A DNA stretch of 64,000 nucleotides from Sphingobacterium bovisgrunnientis. GTDB taxonomy: Bacteria > Bacteroidota > Bacteroidia > Sphingobacteriales > Sphingobacteriaceae. Shown piece by piece: positions 17,665-26,767 of the stretch. Within the stretch, counting starts at the first letter, position 1. Each line of letters opens with the position of its first letter. The stretch spans positions 33,183-97,182 of the forward strand of contig NZ_WUQY01000012.1 in the NCBI RefSeq assembly GCF_009829085.1, written 5' to 3'. The notes beneath the pieces are model-generated. The model did no database searches, was not told the origin of the DNA, and was given only the letters and a program-made list of their open reading frames with translations. Made by a program: the position numbers and the translations under genes.

Positions 17665-18261
17665 TTATATCATTTCATTAATGGTTTTGTAGAGTTTTAC
17701 AGTTGGTAACCCCATCACATTTTCATAAGAACCCTCAATGCGAGACACGGCCACGCGACCTATCCATTCTTGGATACCATAGGCACCAGCTTTATCGTAA
17801 GGCTTATATTTATCTACATAATATTGAATTTCGTCACTGTTAAGCGTAGAAAAGTAAACTCGAGTAACTTCCGTAAAAGATTCAATTTGTTCTCCATAAC
17901 GTAGTGCTACACCTGTAAAAACTTGATGTGAATTTCCTGATAGTGATTTTAAAACCCGAATAGCCTCTTCTGCACAACTGGGCTTTCCCAACACATTGTT
18001 CTCATCATCAACGACAACGGTATCTGCAGTTATAACTAACGAATTATTAAATGCTAACCGATTAAAAGCTTGTATTTTTTTTAAAGCGACATATTCAGCA
18101 GCTTCAGTTGATATTATATCATCGGGAATTGTTTCATCTACACTTTTAATAATGACTTCGAAATCAATGTCTAAGGATGCTAAAAGCTCTTTTCGGCGTG
18201 GTGATTGAGAACCTAAAATCACCTTTATATTTTTCAATGCATCTACCAACATGCTAAACAC
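17665..18261 (-). CDS. maf: Maf-family nucleoside triphosphate pyrophosphatase
   Basis: Hydrolyses non-canonical or dTTP/UTP nucleotides to monophosphates. The 198 residues contain the Maf fingerprint: ILGSQSPRRKELLASL near the N-terminus, ITADTVVVDDENNVLGKP near 75-95, SGNSHQVFTGVAL, and YDKAGAYGIQEW near 150. The start could also be the Met three codons in (18252). It overlaps the kdsC-like gene by 8 bp, so the two are translationally coupled. Confidence 0.93.
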   Translation of the reverse strand: MFSMLVDALKNIKVILGSQSPRRKELLASLDIDFEVIIKSVDETIPDDIISTEAAEYVALKKIQAFNRLAFNNSLVITADTVVVDDENNVLGKPSCAEEAIRVLKSLSGNSHQVFTGVALRYGEQIESFTEVTRVYFSTLNSDEIQYYVDKYKPYDKAGAYGIQEWIGRVAVSRIEGSYENVMGLPTVKLYKTINEMI

Positions 18262-18772
18262 TTGTAGTTAATACATCTGCATGCCATTTCCCTTGTAAAC
18301 GTAGCATTTTTTCTAAAATCTCACGAGCCACACCTTCCCCACCTTTTAGTTTAGAAACATAATCGCTGATCTTCTTAATATCTTCAACCGCATCAGCTGG
18401 CGCTACTGCAACTCCAACCTGCTGCATACAGATATAATCGGGCATATCGTCACCAATAAACAAGACATCCGTTGGATTATGGTTGTATTTTCCCAAAAGC
18501 TGTTGTAATAAAGTCCACTTATCACTTATTCCTAAGAAAGTTTCCTTAACACCTAACCCTTCAAATCTAAGCTTAACTCCTTGTGATTTAGCACCTGTAA
18601 TAACAAACAAATCTAAACCTTGTTTGATCGCGTATTGAATAGCATAACCGTCTTTCACATTAAAAGTACGAAGTTGACTACCTTCATCTGTTACCAAAAT
18701 ATCTCCACTCGTTAATACGCCATCGACATCTAACACTACGCATTTGATGTTTTTCAACTTTGAATATATCAT
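18254..18772 (-). CDS. kdsC: KDO-8-phosphate phosphatase-like HAD hydrolase
   Basis: Removes phosphate from 3-deoxy-D-manno-octulosonate 8-phosphate in LPS core synthesis, if the family call is right. The 172-residue protein lacks a cap domain, as KdsC does. HAD motif I is Asp15-Val-Asp17 in VVLDVDGVLTSG; motif II is Thr in FVITGAK; motif IV is GDDMPD near 107. The KdsC-type ending VAPADAVEDIKK and VREILEKMLRLQGKW-like helix are present. First gene of a two-gene operon with maf. Confidence 0.88.
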   Translation of the reverse strand: MIYSKLKNIKCVVLDVDGVLTSGDILVTDEGSQLRTFNVKDGYAIQYAIKQGLDLFVITGAKSQGVKLRFEGLGVKETFLGISDKWTLLQQLLGKYNHNPTDVLFIGDDMPDYICMQQVGVAVAPADAVEDIKKISDYVSKLKGGEGVAREILEKMLRLQGKWHADVLTTSV

Positions 18773-18891
18773 ATTAAGCCAAAGTAACTACTTAATTCTC
18801 AAGTAAACAAAAAAATATTTATTCAAAAAGGACATATTATTTGTCGGACGAGACTAAATAATACAAAAAAATCACAAAACTGTCACAAACT

Positions 18892-18907
18892 AGTTGTTAG
18901 GACAACT
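18892..18907. promoter_or_regulatory. Dyad AGTTGT-N4-ACAACT upstream of the ncRNA promoter
   Basis: A perfect 6-bp inverted repeat with a 4-bp centre, ending 16 bp before the -33 element of the promoter at 18924. A CTGTCAC half-site (18880-18886) lies just upstream. It is a candidate operator for the RNA or for kdsC; no regulator can be named. Confidence 0.35.
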
Positions 18908-18923
18908 TTTATACCTAAAAGTA

Positions 18924-18954
18924 TTGACACGTGTTGATTCTTGTAGTACCTTTG
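18924..18954 (+). promoter_or_regulatory. Strong Bacteroidetes promoter for a noncoding RNA
   Basis: TTG at 18924-18926, a 20-bp spacer and TACCTTTG at 18947-18954 match the -33/-7 consensus. No reading frame follows on this strand; the next genes on both sides are on the minus strand. Confidence 0.7.
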
Positions 18955-18960
18955 TATCAA

Positions 18961-19069
18961 CAACTCAGGAATAATATTCTGAATTGTTCATAAAAGAGTC
19001 TTTTCATAATTTAGGTTTATAATTGGTTAGTAGCAAACCTTGGCGCCCATCGTCAAGGTTTTGTTTTTT
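18961..19069 (+). ncRNA. Candidate ~109-nt small RNA
   Basis: A stand-alone transcription unit in the gap between kdsC and floA. It has a consensus promoter at 18924-18954, an expected start near 18961, no ATG in the transcript, and an intrinsic terminator. The 5' part folds into a hairpin (AACAACTCAG... pairing with ...CTGAATTGTT, 18960-18989). The 3' end is an 8-bp stem (AAACCTTG / CAAGGTTT) with TTGTTTTTT after it. A longer outer pairing ATAATTGGT / ACCAATTAT flanks the terminator. It does not show SRP RNA, tmRNA or RNase P motifs. 6S-type RNA of similar length exists in Bacteroidetes, but I do not see its long bulged helix. Confidence 0.6.
19035..19069 (+). terminator. Rho-independent terminator of the candidate ncRNA
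   Basis: AAACCTTG / CAAGGTTT stem with a C-rich loop and the tail TTGTTTTTT. The T-run is on the plus strand only, so it does not belong to floA, which is transcribed the other way. Confidence 0.75.
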
Positions 19070-19074
19070 ACCAA

Positions 19075-20052
19075 TTATTTCTTATCCGAACTTTTAGGAT
19101 TAGATATAGAAGTTCGCATATCCGTATCCGCTTGGATATTTTGCATTCTATAGTAATCCATAATACCCAAATTACCATTTCTAAATGCTTCGGCTAATGC
19201 CATAGGAACTTGCGCTTCCGCTTCTATTACTTTCGCTTTTGCATCTTGAGCCTTAGCACGCATTTCTTGTTCTGTCGCGACAGCCATCGCACGACGTTCC
19301 TCTGCACGAGCATTTGCTACCTTCAAGTCTGCTTCTGCCTGATCTGTTTGCAATTTTGCACCAACATTTTCACCAATATCAATATCAGCGATATCAATAG
19401 AAAGGATTTCAAAGGCAGTACCAGAGTCTAAACCTTTTGATAAAACAGTTTTCGATATACGATCTGGGTTTTCTAATACCTGTTTATGATCAACCGAAGA
19501 ACCAATAGTTGTAACAATACCTTCACCTACACGAGCTAAAATTGTTTCTTCACCTGCACCGCCGACCAACTGATTGATATTAGCACGAACTGTTACACGC
19601 GCCTTGGCGATCAACTGGATACCGTCCTTTGCAACAGCAGCAACTGGAGGTGTATTGATCACTTGAGGATTAACAGAAAGTTGCACTGCATCAAACACAT
19701 CACGACCTGCAAGGTCTATCGCTGTTGCCAATTTAAAATCTAATGGAATATTTGCTTTGTCAGCTGAGATGAGTGCTTTTATAACTTTATTCACGTTACC
19801 TCCTGCGAGATAATGCGTTTCGATATCATTGGTAGTTATTCTTAGACCTGCTTTAGTGGATGTAATCATTGCATTAGTGACCAAGGAAGGTGGAACTTTA
19901 CGCAGACGCATTAATACAAGATTAAGAAGGCTGATACGCACATTGGAAAGTTGAGCAGTAAACCACAAATTGACAGGTAGTAAATACAATAAGATGGATA
20001 AAGCTACAACTGCACCTACGATAGTAAGTATAACACTAATTTCAGGATTCAT
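19075..20052 (-). CDS. floA: Flotillin-like protein FloA
   Basis: Membrane scaffold protein of functional membrane microdomains. The 325 residues have an N-terminal hydrophobic hairpin (about 5-30), the FloA/YqfA domain ([39 protein letters not shown]), and a coiled-coil segment rich in Ala and Glu near 235-285 ([19 protein letters not shown]). The C-terminus [16 protein letters not shown] is typical of the family. No NfeD-type partner gene is next to it, which is a little unusual. Monocistronic. Confidence 0.93.
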   Translation of the reverse strand: MNPEISVILTIVGAVVALSILLYLLPVNLWFTAQLSNVRISLLNLVLMRLRKVPPSLVTNAMITSTKAGLRITTNDIETHYLAGGNVNKVIKALISADKANIPLDFKLATAIDLAGRDVFDAVQLSVNPQVINTPPVAAVAKDGIQLIAKARVTVRANINQLVGGAGEETILARVGEGIVTTIGSSVDHKQVLENPDRISKTVLSKGLDSGTAFEILSIDIADIDIGENVGAKLQTDQAEADLKVANARAEERRAMAVATEQEMRAKAQDAKAKVIEAEAQVPMALAEAFRNGNLGIMDYYRMQNIQADTDMRTSISNPKSSDKK

Positions 20053-20107
20053 AAATATTATGTATTTAAATCAATAATCACTTTTCTAAAGATATTAATT
20101 AATTTTA

Positions 20108-20130
20108 TTTTATCGATTTTTTCGATAAAA
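20108..20130. repeat. AT-rich inverted repeat between floA and the kinase gene
   Basis: TTTTATCGA / TCGATAAAA with a T-rich loop, in the 237-bp divergent region between floA and the hybrid kinase. It could be an operator or a weak hairpin; nothing further can be said. Confidence 0.35.
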
Positions 20131-20289
20131 AATCCTGTTTTTCTTTATATTTTTTATATAAATCTAAATTATTATTGCATTGTACTTATATTGCACAACG
20201 TTTACTTACTTTTATTGAAAACATATTAGTGCCATTTATATTATTTTAATGATGATAAATATGGTATAAAATAGACTTATTAACGTATT

Positions 20290-23200
20290 ATGAATAAAAA
20301 TAACAGAATGAAAAGTCAGCTCATTTCGAGTAGTATAATATCTCTGCTAATTATGTTATTTGGAGCTACTTATTTATTTTACAGTATCAATGTATTCACG
20401 ACTAAGAACGAAGAAATTCTTAGTAATACACAAGAAAAATTATATATATCGACATCAATCAATACCCACATAAAAGAATTGATTCATGCGAATATGGATG
20501 AGGCTCGAACTCCTAATTCGCAAAAACAAAACATTCGAAATATAGCAACAGTATTAGAAACAGAAACTGCTAAATTAGAAGAAGCAAAGGAGGGTAATGA
20601 ATATGTTATTCCATTAAAACTCCACACAAAAGATTTAATAAAATCATCCTTAAATCCAATTTACACAGATAAAGATGAATTAATTGCTTATTGGAATGCA
20701 CAAGATCAGAAAACACTAACTGTTGTAAACACATTCATTAAAGATGTTGTTGAGCATAGGGTGGCTGAAATGGAGAATAACGAACAATCTTTTAATATAG
20801 CCAAGATTGTAATAGTTGTTTTAATCACACTAATCATCATCTTCATTATATTCACATTTTATAAAGTAATTCAAACGTTACAAAAGCTAAAGGAGACGAC
20901 AGATAATCTTACGTCAATAAATAATGAATTTGTTCAAGCAAAAGTAAAAATTGAGAACACAAATTGGATATTAGAGAAAAGTGCCCTCATATCTGAAGGA
21001 ATCAGTGGTCTTGATGATGAGCGCGAAATATGTCATGTAGTCATTAACATATTAAATAAACATTTACAAACTCCAGCCATTGCCATCTATGTATGTAAAC
21101 CTGACTCTCCAGTATTTACACTGTGCGCAGATCACGGCGTAAATAGAAATTTAGCAATCAGAGATTTTATTTCAGGCGATGGTTTCCTTGGTAAAATCAC
21201 GGAAGATAAGGATATTATTGTATTAGAAAATCAACCAAAAGATCACCTCAACATTCAAAGTACACTTATCAAAGACTCCTCATACTCTATTTTATATTGC
21301 CCTTTAGTACACGATGGTGTTACATTGGGGTTGATTGAAATAGCATTGGCAGATTATGATGCACAATTAAAGGATAGACTACAAGACTATTTTAATCGGA
21401 TTAGCAGAACAATCGCAACTCGAATTAAATTTGGACAAAGTCACTTGTTGGTTCAAGAATTGTTGGATGAAACGCAAAGACAAACAGAAGAACTAGAAGC
21501 TCAACAAGAAGAATTACGCATCACTAATGAAGAATTAGTACATAAAACTAACTTGTTAGAATCTTCGGAAGAAGAATTACGTGTACAACAGGAAGAACTA
21601 ACACAGACAAACTTAGAATTAAACAAAAAAGCAGAAGAACTTGAGTCTAGAAATCAAGATTTAAACCGGACACAAAATCTCGTAGAGCAAAAAATACAAG
21701 AAGTAGAATTGGCAAGTAAATATAAATCAGAATTCATGGCTAACATGAGTCATGAGCTACGTACGCCTCTAAATAGTATTTTGATTTTAGCAAAACTTCT
21801 TCAAGACAACAAAAAACAAAACTTAAACCAAGAACAAGTTAAGTATGCGAAAGTAATCCATGATGCTGGGGCTGACTTGTTAGAATTGATTAACGAGTTG
21901 CTAGATTTAGCAAAAATAGAAGCAGGACATGTTGATTTAAATGTTGAGAATATCTCATCTAGCGAATTTGTCAAAGATATTGAAGAATTATTCAAGGCGA
22001 TTGCGAAAGATAAGAACATAAAATTTCAAACTATTATTGACAATGATGTTCCTGAAGAATTTCTTTCAGATGAATATAGACTACAACAAGTTATTAAAAA
22101 CTTCCTATCTAATGCATTTAAATTCACTGAATCAAATGGTACAGTTCAGCTAAAAGTCTCTTTACAATCCAATAACCTTTGCTTTGATGTAATTGACTCA
22201 GGCAAAGGAATCTCCAAAGAAAAGCAAGATTTAATTTTCGAAGCATTTAGACAAGAAGATGGATCAACGAGTCGTAAATACGGTGGAACAGGTCTTGGGC
22301 TATCCATCAGTAAAGAAATTGCTAGCCTATTAGGCGGTCGAATAGCACTGGAAAGTGAGATTGGAGTTGGAAGTAAATTCTCACTAATCATCCCAGTTCA
22401 GATAGCAGAATTGTCAGATAAGAAAGAAACAAGAAGTTTAGCTCCTACGCCAAAACCTATCATCTTACCAAAAGAAGATATTAAAGTTGCAAATGAGGAG
22501 GAAAAAGAAGCTCAAACTCCTGTAGCAGATCGTAAGACAATATTGATTATTGAAGACGATATAAATTTTGCTGATATTCTGAAAGGATTTGCGGAAGACT
22601 ATGGTTATGAAGTGCTATTAGCACATGATGGAGCCAAGGGTATAGAATTAGCAAAAAAACATTTACCAAGTGCAATAATATTGGATGTAATGTTACCTAT
22701 TGCAGATGGTTGGGAGGTGCTACGTATATTAAAAGACACGGACAGCACAAAACATATTCCTATTCACATGATGTCTGCTGCTACATTCTCTAAAAAAGAC
22801 TTTTTGGAACGTGGCGCTATAGGCTTCATGCACAAACCTGTGACAGAAGATACTATACAGAGTACATTTGAGAATATTAATATTAATCTTAGTAAATCTG
22901 TTAAAAAAATTCTCTTAGTAGAGGATCAAGAGCTTCAAAGCGATTATATTAAAAATTCTTTTGCTGGTCACAATATTAATGTAATTCAAACATTCTCGTT
23001 AAACTCAGCCTGGGCAAAATTAAATGAGGAGAAAAATATTGATTGTATTATACTAGATTTAAGCTTACCCGATGGCAATGGCTTGGATCTAATTGAAAAA
23101 ATCAAAGAAGATAGTTCATTGTCGCAAATTCCAATCATAATCAATACGGCATACGAATTACCTAGAGAACAATATGATAAAATTCTCAAAGATGCCAGAG

Positions 23201-23703
23201 CGACCATTCTCAAATCAGACAAATCAAGAGATAGACTTATAGACGAAGTGAATTTGTTTTTGAATAAGCTTAATACCAACGCTAATCAACCTGCAGCAAT
23301 AGTACCAACTATTACGCAGACCAATAATTTAAATGGTAAGCGTGTGTTGATCGCAGATGATGATATGCGTAATGTATTCGCATTATCCACTAGTCTACAA
23401 AACTATGATATGAATATCGAGATTGCCAATAACGGAAAAGAAGCAGTTGATATATTGAAAAATCCAAATCATGGTGTAGATATCGTATTAATGGATATTA
23501 TGATGCCTGAAATGGATGGCTATGAAGCTATCCAAATTATTCGAAATGAATTAAAATATAAGAATTTGCCGATACTCGCTGTCACAGCCAAAGCGATGAA
23601 AGGTGACAGAGAAAAATCAATTCAGATTGGGGCGAATGATTATGTTAGTAAGCCTATTGATATTGATAAATTGACATCATTGTTACAAGTATGGTTGGGA
23701 TAA
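20290..23703 (+). CDS. Hybrid sensor histidine kinase with GAF and three receiver domains
   Basis: A 1137-residue membrane kinase. TM1 at about 12-33 and TM2 at 170-192 flank a ~135-residue helical sensor (CHASE3-like). Then come a GAF domain (about 235-380) and a long coiled coil (390-475, repeats of QEEL). The DHp has His488 in NMSHELRTP, and the ATPase domain has Asn608, DSGKGIS (636-642) and GGTGLGLSI (665-673). The three receivers have phospho-acceptors Asp799, Asp923 and Asp1069. The middle receiver is divergent. It overlaps cheR by 13 bp and heads a four-gene signalling operon. No input ligand can be named. Confidence 0.93.
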   Translation: MNKNNRMKSQLISSSIISLLIMLFGATYLFYSINVFTTKNEEILSNTQEKLYISTSINTHIKELIHANMDEARTPNSQKQNIRNIATVLETETAKLEEAKEGNEYVIPLKLHTKDLIKSSLNPIYTDKDELIAYWNAQDQKTLTVVNTFIKDVVEHRVAEMENNEQSFNIAKIVIVVLITLIIIFIIFTFYKVIQTLQKLKETTDNLTSINNEFVQAKVKIENTNWILEKSALISEGISGLDDEREICHVVINILNKHLQTPAIAIYVCKPDSPVFTLCADHGVNRNLAIRDFISGDGFLGKITEDKDIIVLENQPKDHLNIQSTLIKDSSYSILYCPLVHDGVTLGLIEIALADYDAQLKDRLQDYFNRISRTIATRIKFGQSHLLVQELLDETQRQTEELEAQQEELRITNEELVHKTNLLESSEEELRVQQEELTQTNLELNKKAEELESRNQDLNRTQNLVEQKIQEVELASKYKSEFMANMSHELRTPLNSILILAKLLQDNKKQNLNQEQVKYAKVIHDAGADLLELINELLDLAKIEAGHVDLNVENISSSEFVKDIEELFKAIAKDKNIKFQTIIDNDVPEEFLSDEYRLQQVIKNFLSNAFKFTESNGTVQLKVSLQSNNLCFDVIDSGKGISKEKQDLIFEAFRQEDGSTSRKYGGTGLGLSISKEIASLLGGRIALESEIGVGSKFSLIIPVQIAELSDKKETRSLAPTPKPIILPKEDIKVANEEEKEAQTPVADRKTILIIEDDINFADILKGFAEDYGYEVLLAHDGAKGIELAKKHLPSAIILDVMLPIADGWEVLRILKDTDSTKHIPIHMMSAATFSKKDFLERGAIGFMHKPVTEDTIQSTFENININLSKSVKKILLVEDQELQSDYIKNSFAGHNINVIQTFSLNSAWAKLNEEKNIDCIILDLSLPDGNGLDLIEKIKEDSSLSQIPIIINTAYELPREQYDKILKDARATILKSDKSRDRLIDEVNLFLNKLNTNANQPAAIVPTITQTNNLNGKRVLIADDDMRNVFALSTSLQNYDMNIEIANNGKEAVDILKNPNHGVDIVLMDIMMPEMDGYEAIQIIRNELKYKNLPILAVTAKAMKGDREKSIQIGANDYVSKPIDIDKLTSLLQVWLG

Positions 23704-24524
23704 ATAACAGTATCTTAATTGAATATGATGATCTTGAATCCATCATTTATCTGCTCAAAAATGTAACGGAAATAGATTTGTCAGGATATTCCAAATCTTC
23801 ACTTAAAAGAAGAATTGAGCGCTTTTTACAAGTTGAAAAAATGGATGTGGTTGATCTTAAAAACGCAATTGTGAATGTAAAAGATTTTCATAATTACTTC
23901 ATACAAGAGCTTGTGGTTAACGTAACTGAAATGTTTCGTGATCCACAATTTTATGTATCCTTAAAAAAGAATGTGATTCCGTATCTAAAAACCTATCCGC
24001 AAATCCGTATATGGAGTGCAGGAAGCTCAACTGGTGAAGAAGCTTATTCGACAACAATACTTTTAAACGAAATGGACATTTTAGATCGTAGCTTCATCTA
24101 TGGAACTGATATTAGTCCAAGAGCATTGGAGATTGCGCGTAAGGGAGTGTATTCTCTGAATAAAATCAAATCTTACACAGAGAATTATTTACAAACAAAG
24201 CCCGTTACAGACTTTTCAAGCCATTATACAGCGATGTATGATGCTGCTATCATTAATAAAGAATACCGAAGTAAAGTTCTGTTTTCTACGCATAATCTTG
24301 TCTCAGATGGAGCATTTAATGAATTTCAACTCATTATGTGTAGAAATGTGATGATCTATTTTGACAAAGAATTACAAGAGCGAGTACTTAATTTATTTTA
24401 TGAATCATTGAGTTTGTTTGGTTTTCTATGTTTAGGATCTAAAGAAAGCTTATACGCACACGACATTAAAAAAAATTTTAAAGTAATAGACAAACAATAC
24501 AATATCTACCAAAAAATAAAATAA
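23691..24524 (+). CDS. CheR-type glutamate methyltransferase
   Basis: A SAM-dependent protein-glutamate O-methyltransferase of 277 residues. The N-terminal helical domain (about 12-75) has GYSKSSLKRRIERFL. The catalytic domain has VTEMFRDPQFY near 78-88, the SAM loop IWSAGSSTGEEAYS at 107-120, GTDISPRALEIARKG near 143-157, and the late motif LIMCRNVMIYF. No methyl-accepting protein with a chemoreceptor signalling domain is seen in the window. Its target is therefore probably one of the neighbouring kinases rather than a flagellar receptor. It overlaps the kinase gene by 13 bp and cheB by 1 bp. Confidence 0.9.
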   Translation: MVGINNSILIEYDDLESIIYLLKNVTEIDLSGYSKSSLKRRIERFLQVEKMDVVDLKNAIVNVKDFHNYFIQELVVNVTEMFRDPQFYVSLKKNVIPYLKTYPQIRIWSAGSSTGEEAYSTTILLNEMDILDRSFIYGTDISPRALEIARKGVYSLNKIKSYTENYLQTKPVTDFSSHYTAMYDAAIINKEYRSKVLFSTHNLVSDGAFNEFQLIMCRNVMIYFDKELQERVLNLFYESLSLFGFLCLGSKESLYAHDIKKNFKVIDKQYNIYQKIK

Positions 24525-25090
24525 TGGCTATTGCGTCAGATATAATTATAATTGGTGGTTCAGCTGGATCATATACTCTGATTGCAGGATTATTAGAGCA
24601 GTTGCCTTTCAATTTTGAAGCAGCTATTTGTATAGTACTTCATAGAAATAGACACTATGACACAAAAATTGAGAAAAGTCTATCACGAAAATTAAATAAA
24701 AACATAATACCGGTCATAGACAAGATGGATATTTGCAAAAATCATGTCTATTTCGCACCAGCTGGTTATCATTTATTGATTGAACCTAACAATACATTTT
24801 CATTGGATTGTTCAGAACATATAAACTATTCAAGACCATCTATTGATGTCTTGTTTGAGACAGCTGCACAAGTATATGCAGATCGATGCACGGCTTTTTT
24901 GTTTTCGGGTGCCAATAGTGATGGCGCAAAGGGATTAAGGGTTATTGAAAACTATGGGGGTAAAATAATAATTCAGGATCCAGCGCAATCTATTATTCGT
25001 ACTATGCCTTTGGCGGGAATTCGTGAAACAAAAAGTCCTACAGTTTGGAAGGATGATGAAATTCTTTCATTTTTCAAAAATTTAAATTAA
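24524..25090 (+). CDS. CheB-type methylesterase domain protein
   Basis: A stand-alone CheB catalytic domain of 188 residues without the usual N-terminal receiver domain. Catalytic residues are visible: Ser13 in GGSAGS, His40 in IVLHRN and Asp133 in SGANSDGA. HVYFAPAGYHLLIE and IIIQDPAQSIIRTMP are conserved CheB segments. It would reverse CheR methylation on a shared target. The start codon shares one base with the cheR stop (TAATG), so the two are coupled. The missing receiver may be supplied in trans by the hybrid kinases on either side. Confidence 0.9.
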   Translation: MAIASDIIIIGGSAGSYTLIAGLLEQLPFNFEAAICIVLHRNRHYDTKIEKSLSRKLNKNIIPVIDKMDICKNHVYFAPAGYHLLIEPNNTFSLDCSEHINYSRPSIDVLFETAAQVYADRCTAFLFSGANSDGAKGLRVIENYGGKIIIQDPAQSIIRTMPLAGIRETKSPTVWKDDEILSFFKNLN

Positions 25091-25096
25091 TGAACC

Positions 25097-26710
25097 ATGA
25101 AAAACATTAATCTTCTGATACTTGATGATAAGGAAGAAAACATCATTAGTTTGAGAGCTTTGTTGGGTGATATTGAGAATATCAATATGATAAGCACAAC
25201 TGATCCTAATGAGGCACTGAAGTTGTGCTGGAAAAATGATATTTCCATAGCATTAGTTGACGTGCAAATGCCTGAAATTAATGGATTTGAGTTCGTATCC
25301 TTATTGAAAGCTAATCCAAAGACGAGTCATATTATCGCCATCATGGTAACAGCAATATCTAAGGAAGACAAATTTTTAATAAAGGGTCTTCAAAGTGGTG
25401 CTGTTGATTATTTACACAAACCATTGAATCCTGAAATTACTATAGCTAAGGTTAATGCTTTCATAAAACAGGTTCAAATTCAAGAAGAAATTATACAAAA
25501 GAATGCAGAATTAGAACAATCTAAATCTGCTCTTATCGAGGCTAACAAAGAGGCCGAACACGCTCGAAAATCAAAGGAAATTTTTTTAGCAAACATGAGT
25601 CATGAGATTCGCACACCAATCAATGGCATCATGGGGATTATTCATATGTTAAAAAGTTCTTCCCTAAATCCAGAACAAATTGATTGGGTAAAAAGATTGG
25701 ATACCGCCTCAAACTCTTTATTAATGATAATTAATGACATTTTGGATATTTCCAAAATTGATTCAGGCATGCTAAAGATTGAATTTGAAAATTTCAATTT
25801 AAAAGATTTAATCGAAGAAACTGCCAATATTTTCAAAATCAAAGCTGAAAATAAAAAATTAAAAATTGACATTAAAATTGACGAAAAGATTCCAAAAATT
25901 GTAAGTTTTGACTCCTTGAGACTCCAACAAATTCTTTCAAATTTCATATCAAATTCTCTTAAATTCACTGAAAAAGGATCTATTGAATTCTGTATCGAGT
26001 CACTTTCCGCTTCGGATAGTGTTCATGAAATTAAATTTGCAATAAAAGATACAGGTATTGGCATAAAGTCAACGTCTGTAGAGAAAATTTTTCAAGAATT
26101 TGAGCAAGGTGATGACCGCATTACGAAGAAATTTGGTGGAACAGGATTAGGTCTTGCTATTGTGAAAAGATTAGCTAACTTACTCAAAGGAGAAGTACAT
26201 GCAGAAAGTAATTATGGTGAAGGTTCTACCTTCTCATTTATTGTTAAAATGGAAGAAGTAAAAGAAGAAGCGTTGGAGAAGAAAAAGGAAAATTTACAGT
26301 ATACTGAACTTCAAAAACTCTCTCAACTGAAGGTACTAGTAGCGGAAGATAATGATTTAAATAGTTTTATGCTAGCACACATGCTACGCACATGGGAATG
26401 TGAAGTTAAAATAGTAAAAAATGGAAGATTTGCATTAGAAGCATTGGACTCAGAACACTTTGATTTGGTTCTTATGGATACGCATATGCCCGTAATGAGT
26501 GGATTTGAGGCGATTACAGAAATACGAAACAATTTAGACCATAAACGTAGTACTATACCGATTATTACTATATCTGCTTCTGTAATGGAACATGAGCAAA
26601 AGGCAGCTTTCGAAGTCGGTGCAGATGATGTAATTGGTAAGCCATTTAATCCTATTGAACTTTATAATAAAATTGTCAAAGCTTGTAAGTTACAGATAAT
26701 AAATAGTTAA
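25097..26710 (+). CDS. REC-HisKA-HATPase-REC hybrid histidine kinase
   Basis: A 537-residue soluble kinase with no membrane segment. N-terminal receiver (about 5-122, Asp55 in LVDVQMP), coiled linker (125-160), DHp with His169 in ANMSHEIRTP, ATPase domain (about 270-390, with DTGIGIK and GGTGLGLAI), and a C-terminal receiver (about 411-530, Asp461 in LMDTHMP). It sits 6 bp after cheB and ends the four-gene cassette. The sandwich of receivers suggests it relays phosphate from the membrane kinase. No DNA-binding output is encoded in the cassette. Confidence 0.92.
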   Translation: MKNINLLILDDKEENIISLRALLGDIENINMISTTDPNEALKLCWKNDISIALVDVQMPEINGFEFVSLLKANPKTSHIIAIMVTAISKEDKFLIKGLQSGAVDYLHKPLNPEITIAKVNAFIKQVQIQEEIIQKNAELEQSKSALIEANKEAEHARKSKEIFLANMSHEIRTPINGIMGIIHMLKSSSLNPEQIDWVKRLDTASNSLLMIINDILDISKIDSGMLKIEFENFNLKDLIEETANIFKIKAENKKLKIDIKIDEKIPKIVSFDSLRLQQILSNFISNSLKFTEKGSIEFCIESLSASDSVHEIKFAIKDTGIGIKSTSVEKIFQEFEQGDDRITKKFGGTGLGLAIVKRLANLLKGEVHAESNYGEGSTFSFIVKMEEVKEEALEKKKENLQYTELQKLSQLKVLVAEDNDLNSFMLAHMLRTWECEVKIVKNGRFALEALDSEHFDLVLMDTHMPVMSGFEAITEIRNNLDHKRSTIPIITISASVMEHEQKAAFEVGADDVIGKPFNPIELYNKIVKACKLQIINS

Positions 26711-26737
26711 GAAATTTTAGTAAATGAAGATAATTTG

Positions 26738-26745
26738 TAAATTTG
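26738..26745 (+). promoter_or_regulatory. -7 element TAAATTTG for azurin
   Basis: TAAATTTG fits TAnnTTTG and lies 22 bp before the azurin ATG. A TTTTA at 26715-26719 is a weak -33 candidate. It suggests azurin is transcribed apart from the kinase operon. Confidence 0.45.
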
Positions 26746-26767
26746 GGAGATACAACTTAGTTAGATT

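Noticed and set aside
18261..19000. SRP RNA, tmRNA or 6S RNA as identity of the kdsC-floA RNA
   Set aside because: No GGAAGCAGC-type SRP loop, no tRNA-like end, and no long bulged helix typical of 6S RNA could be folded by eye.
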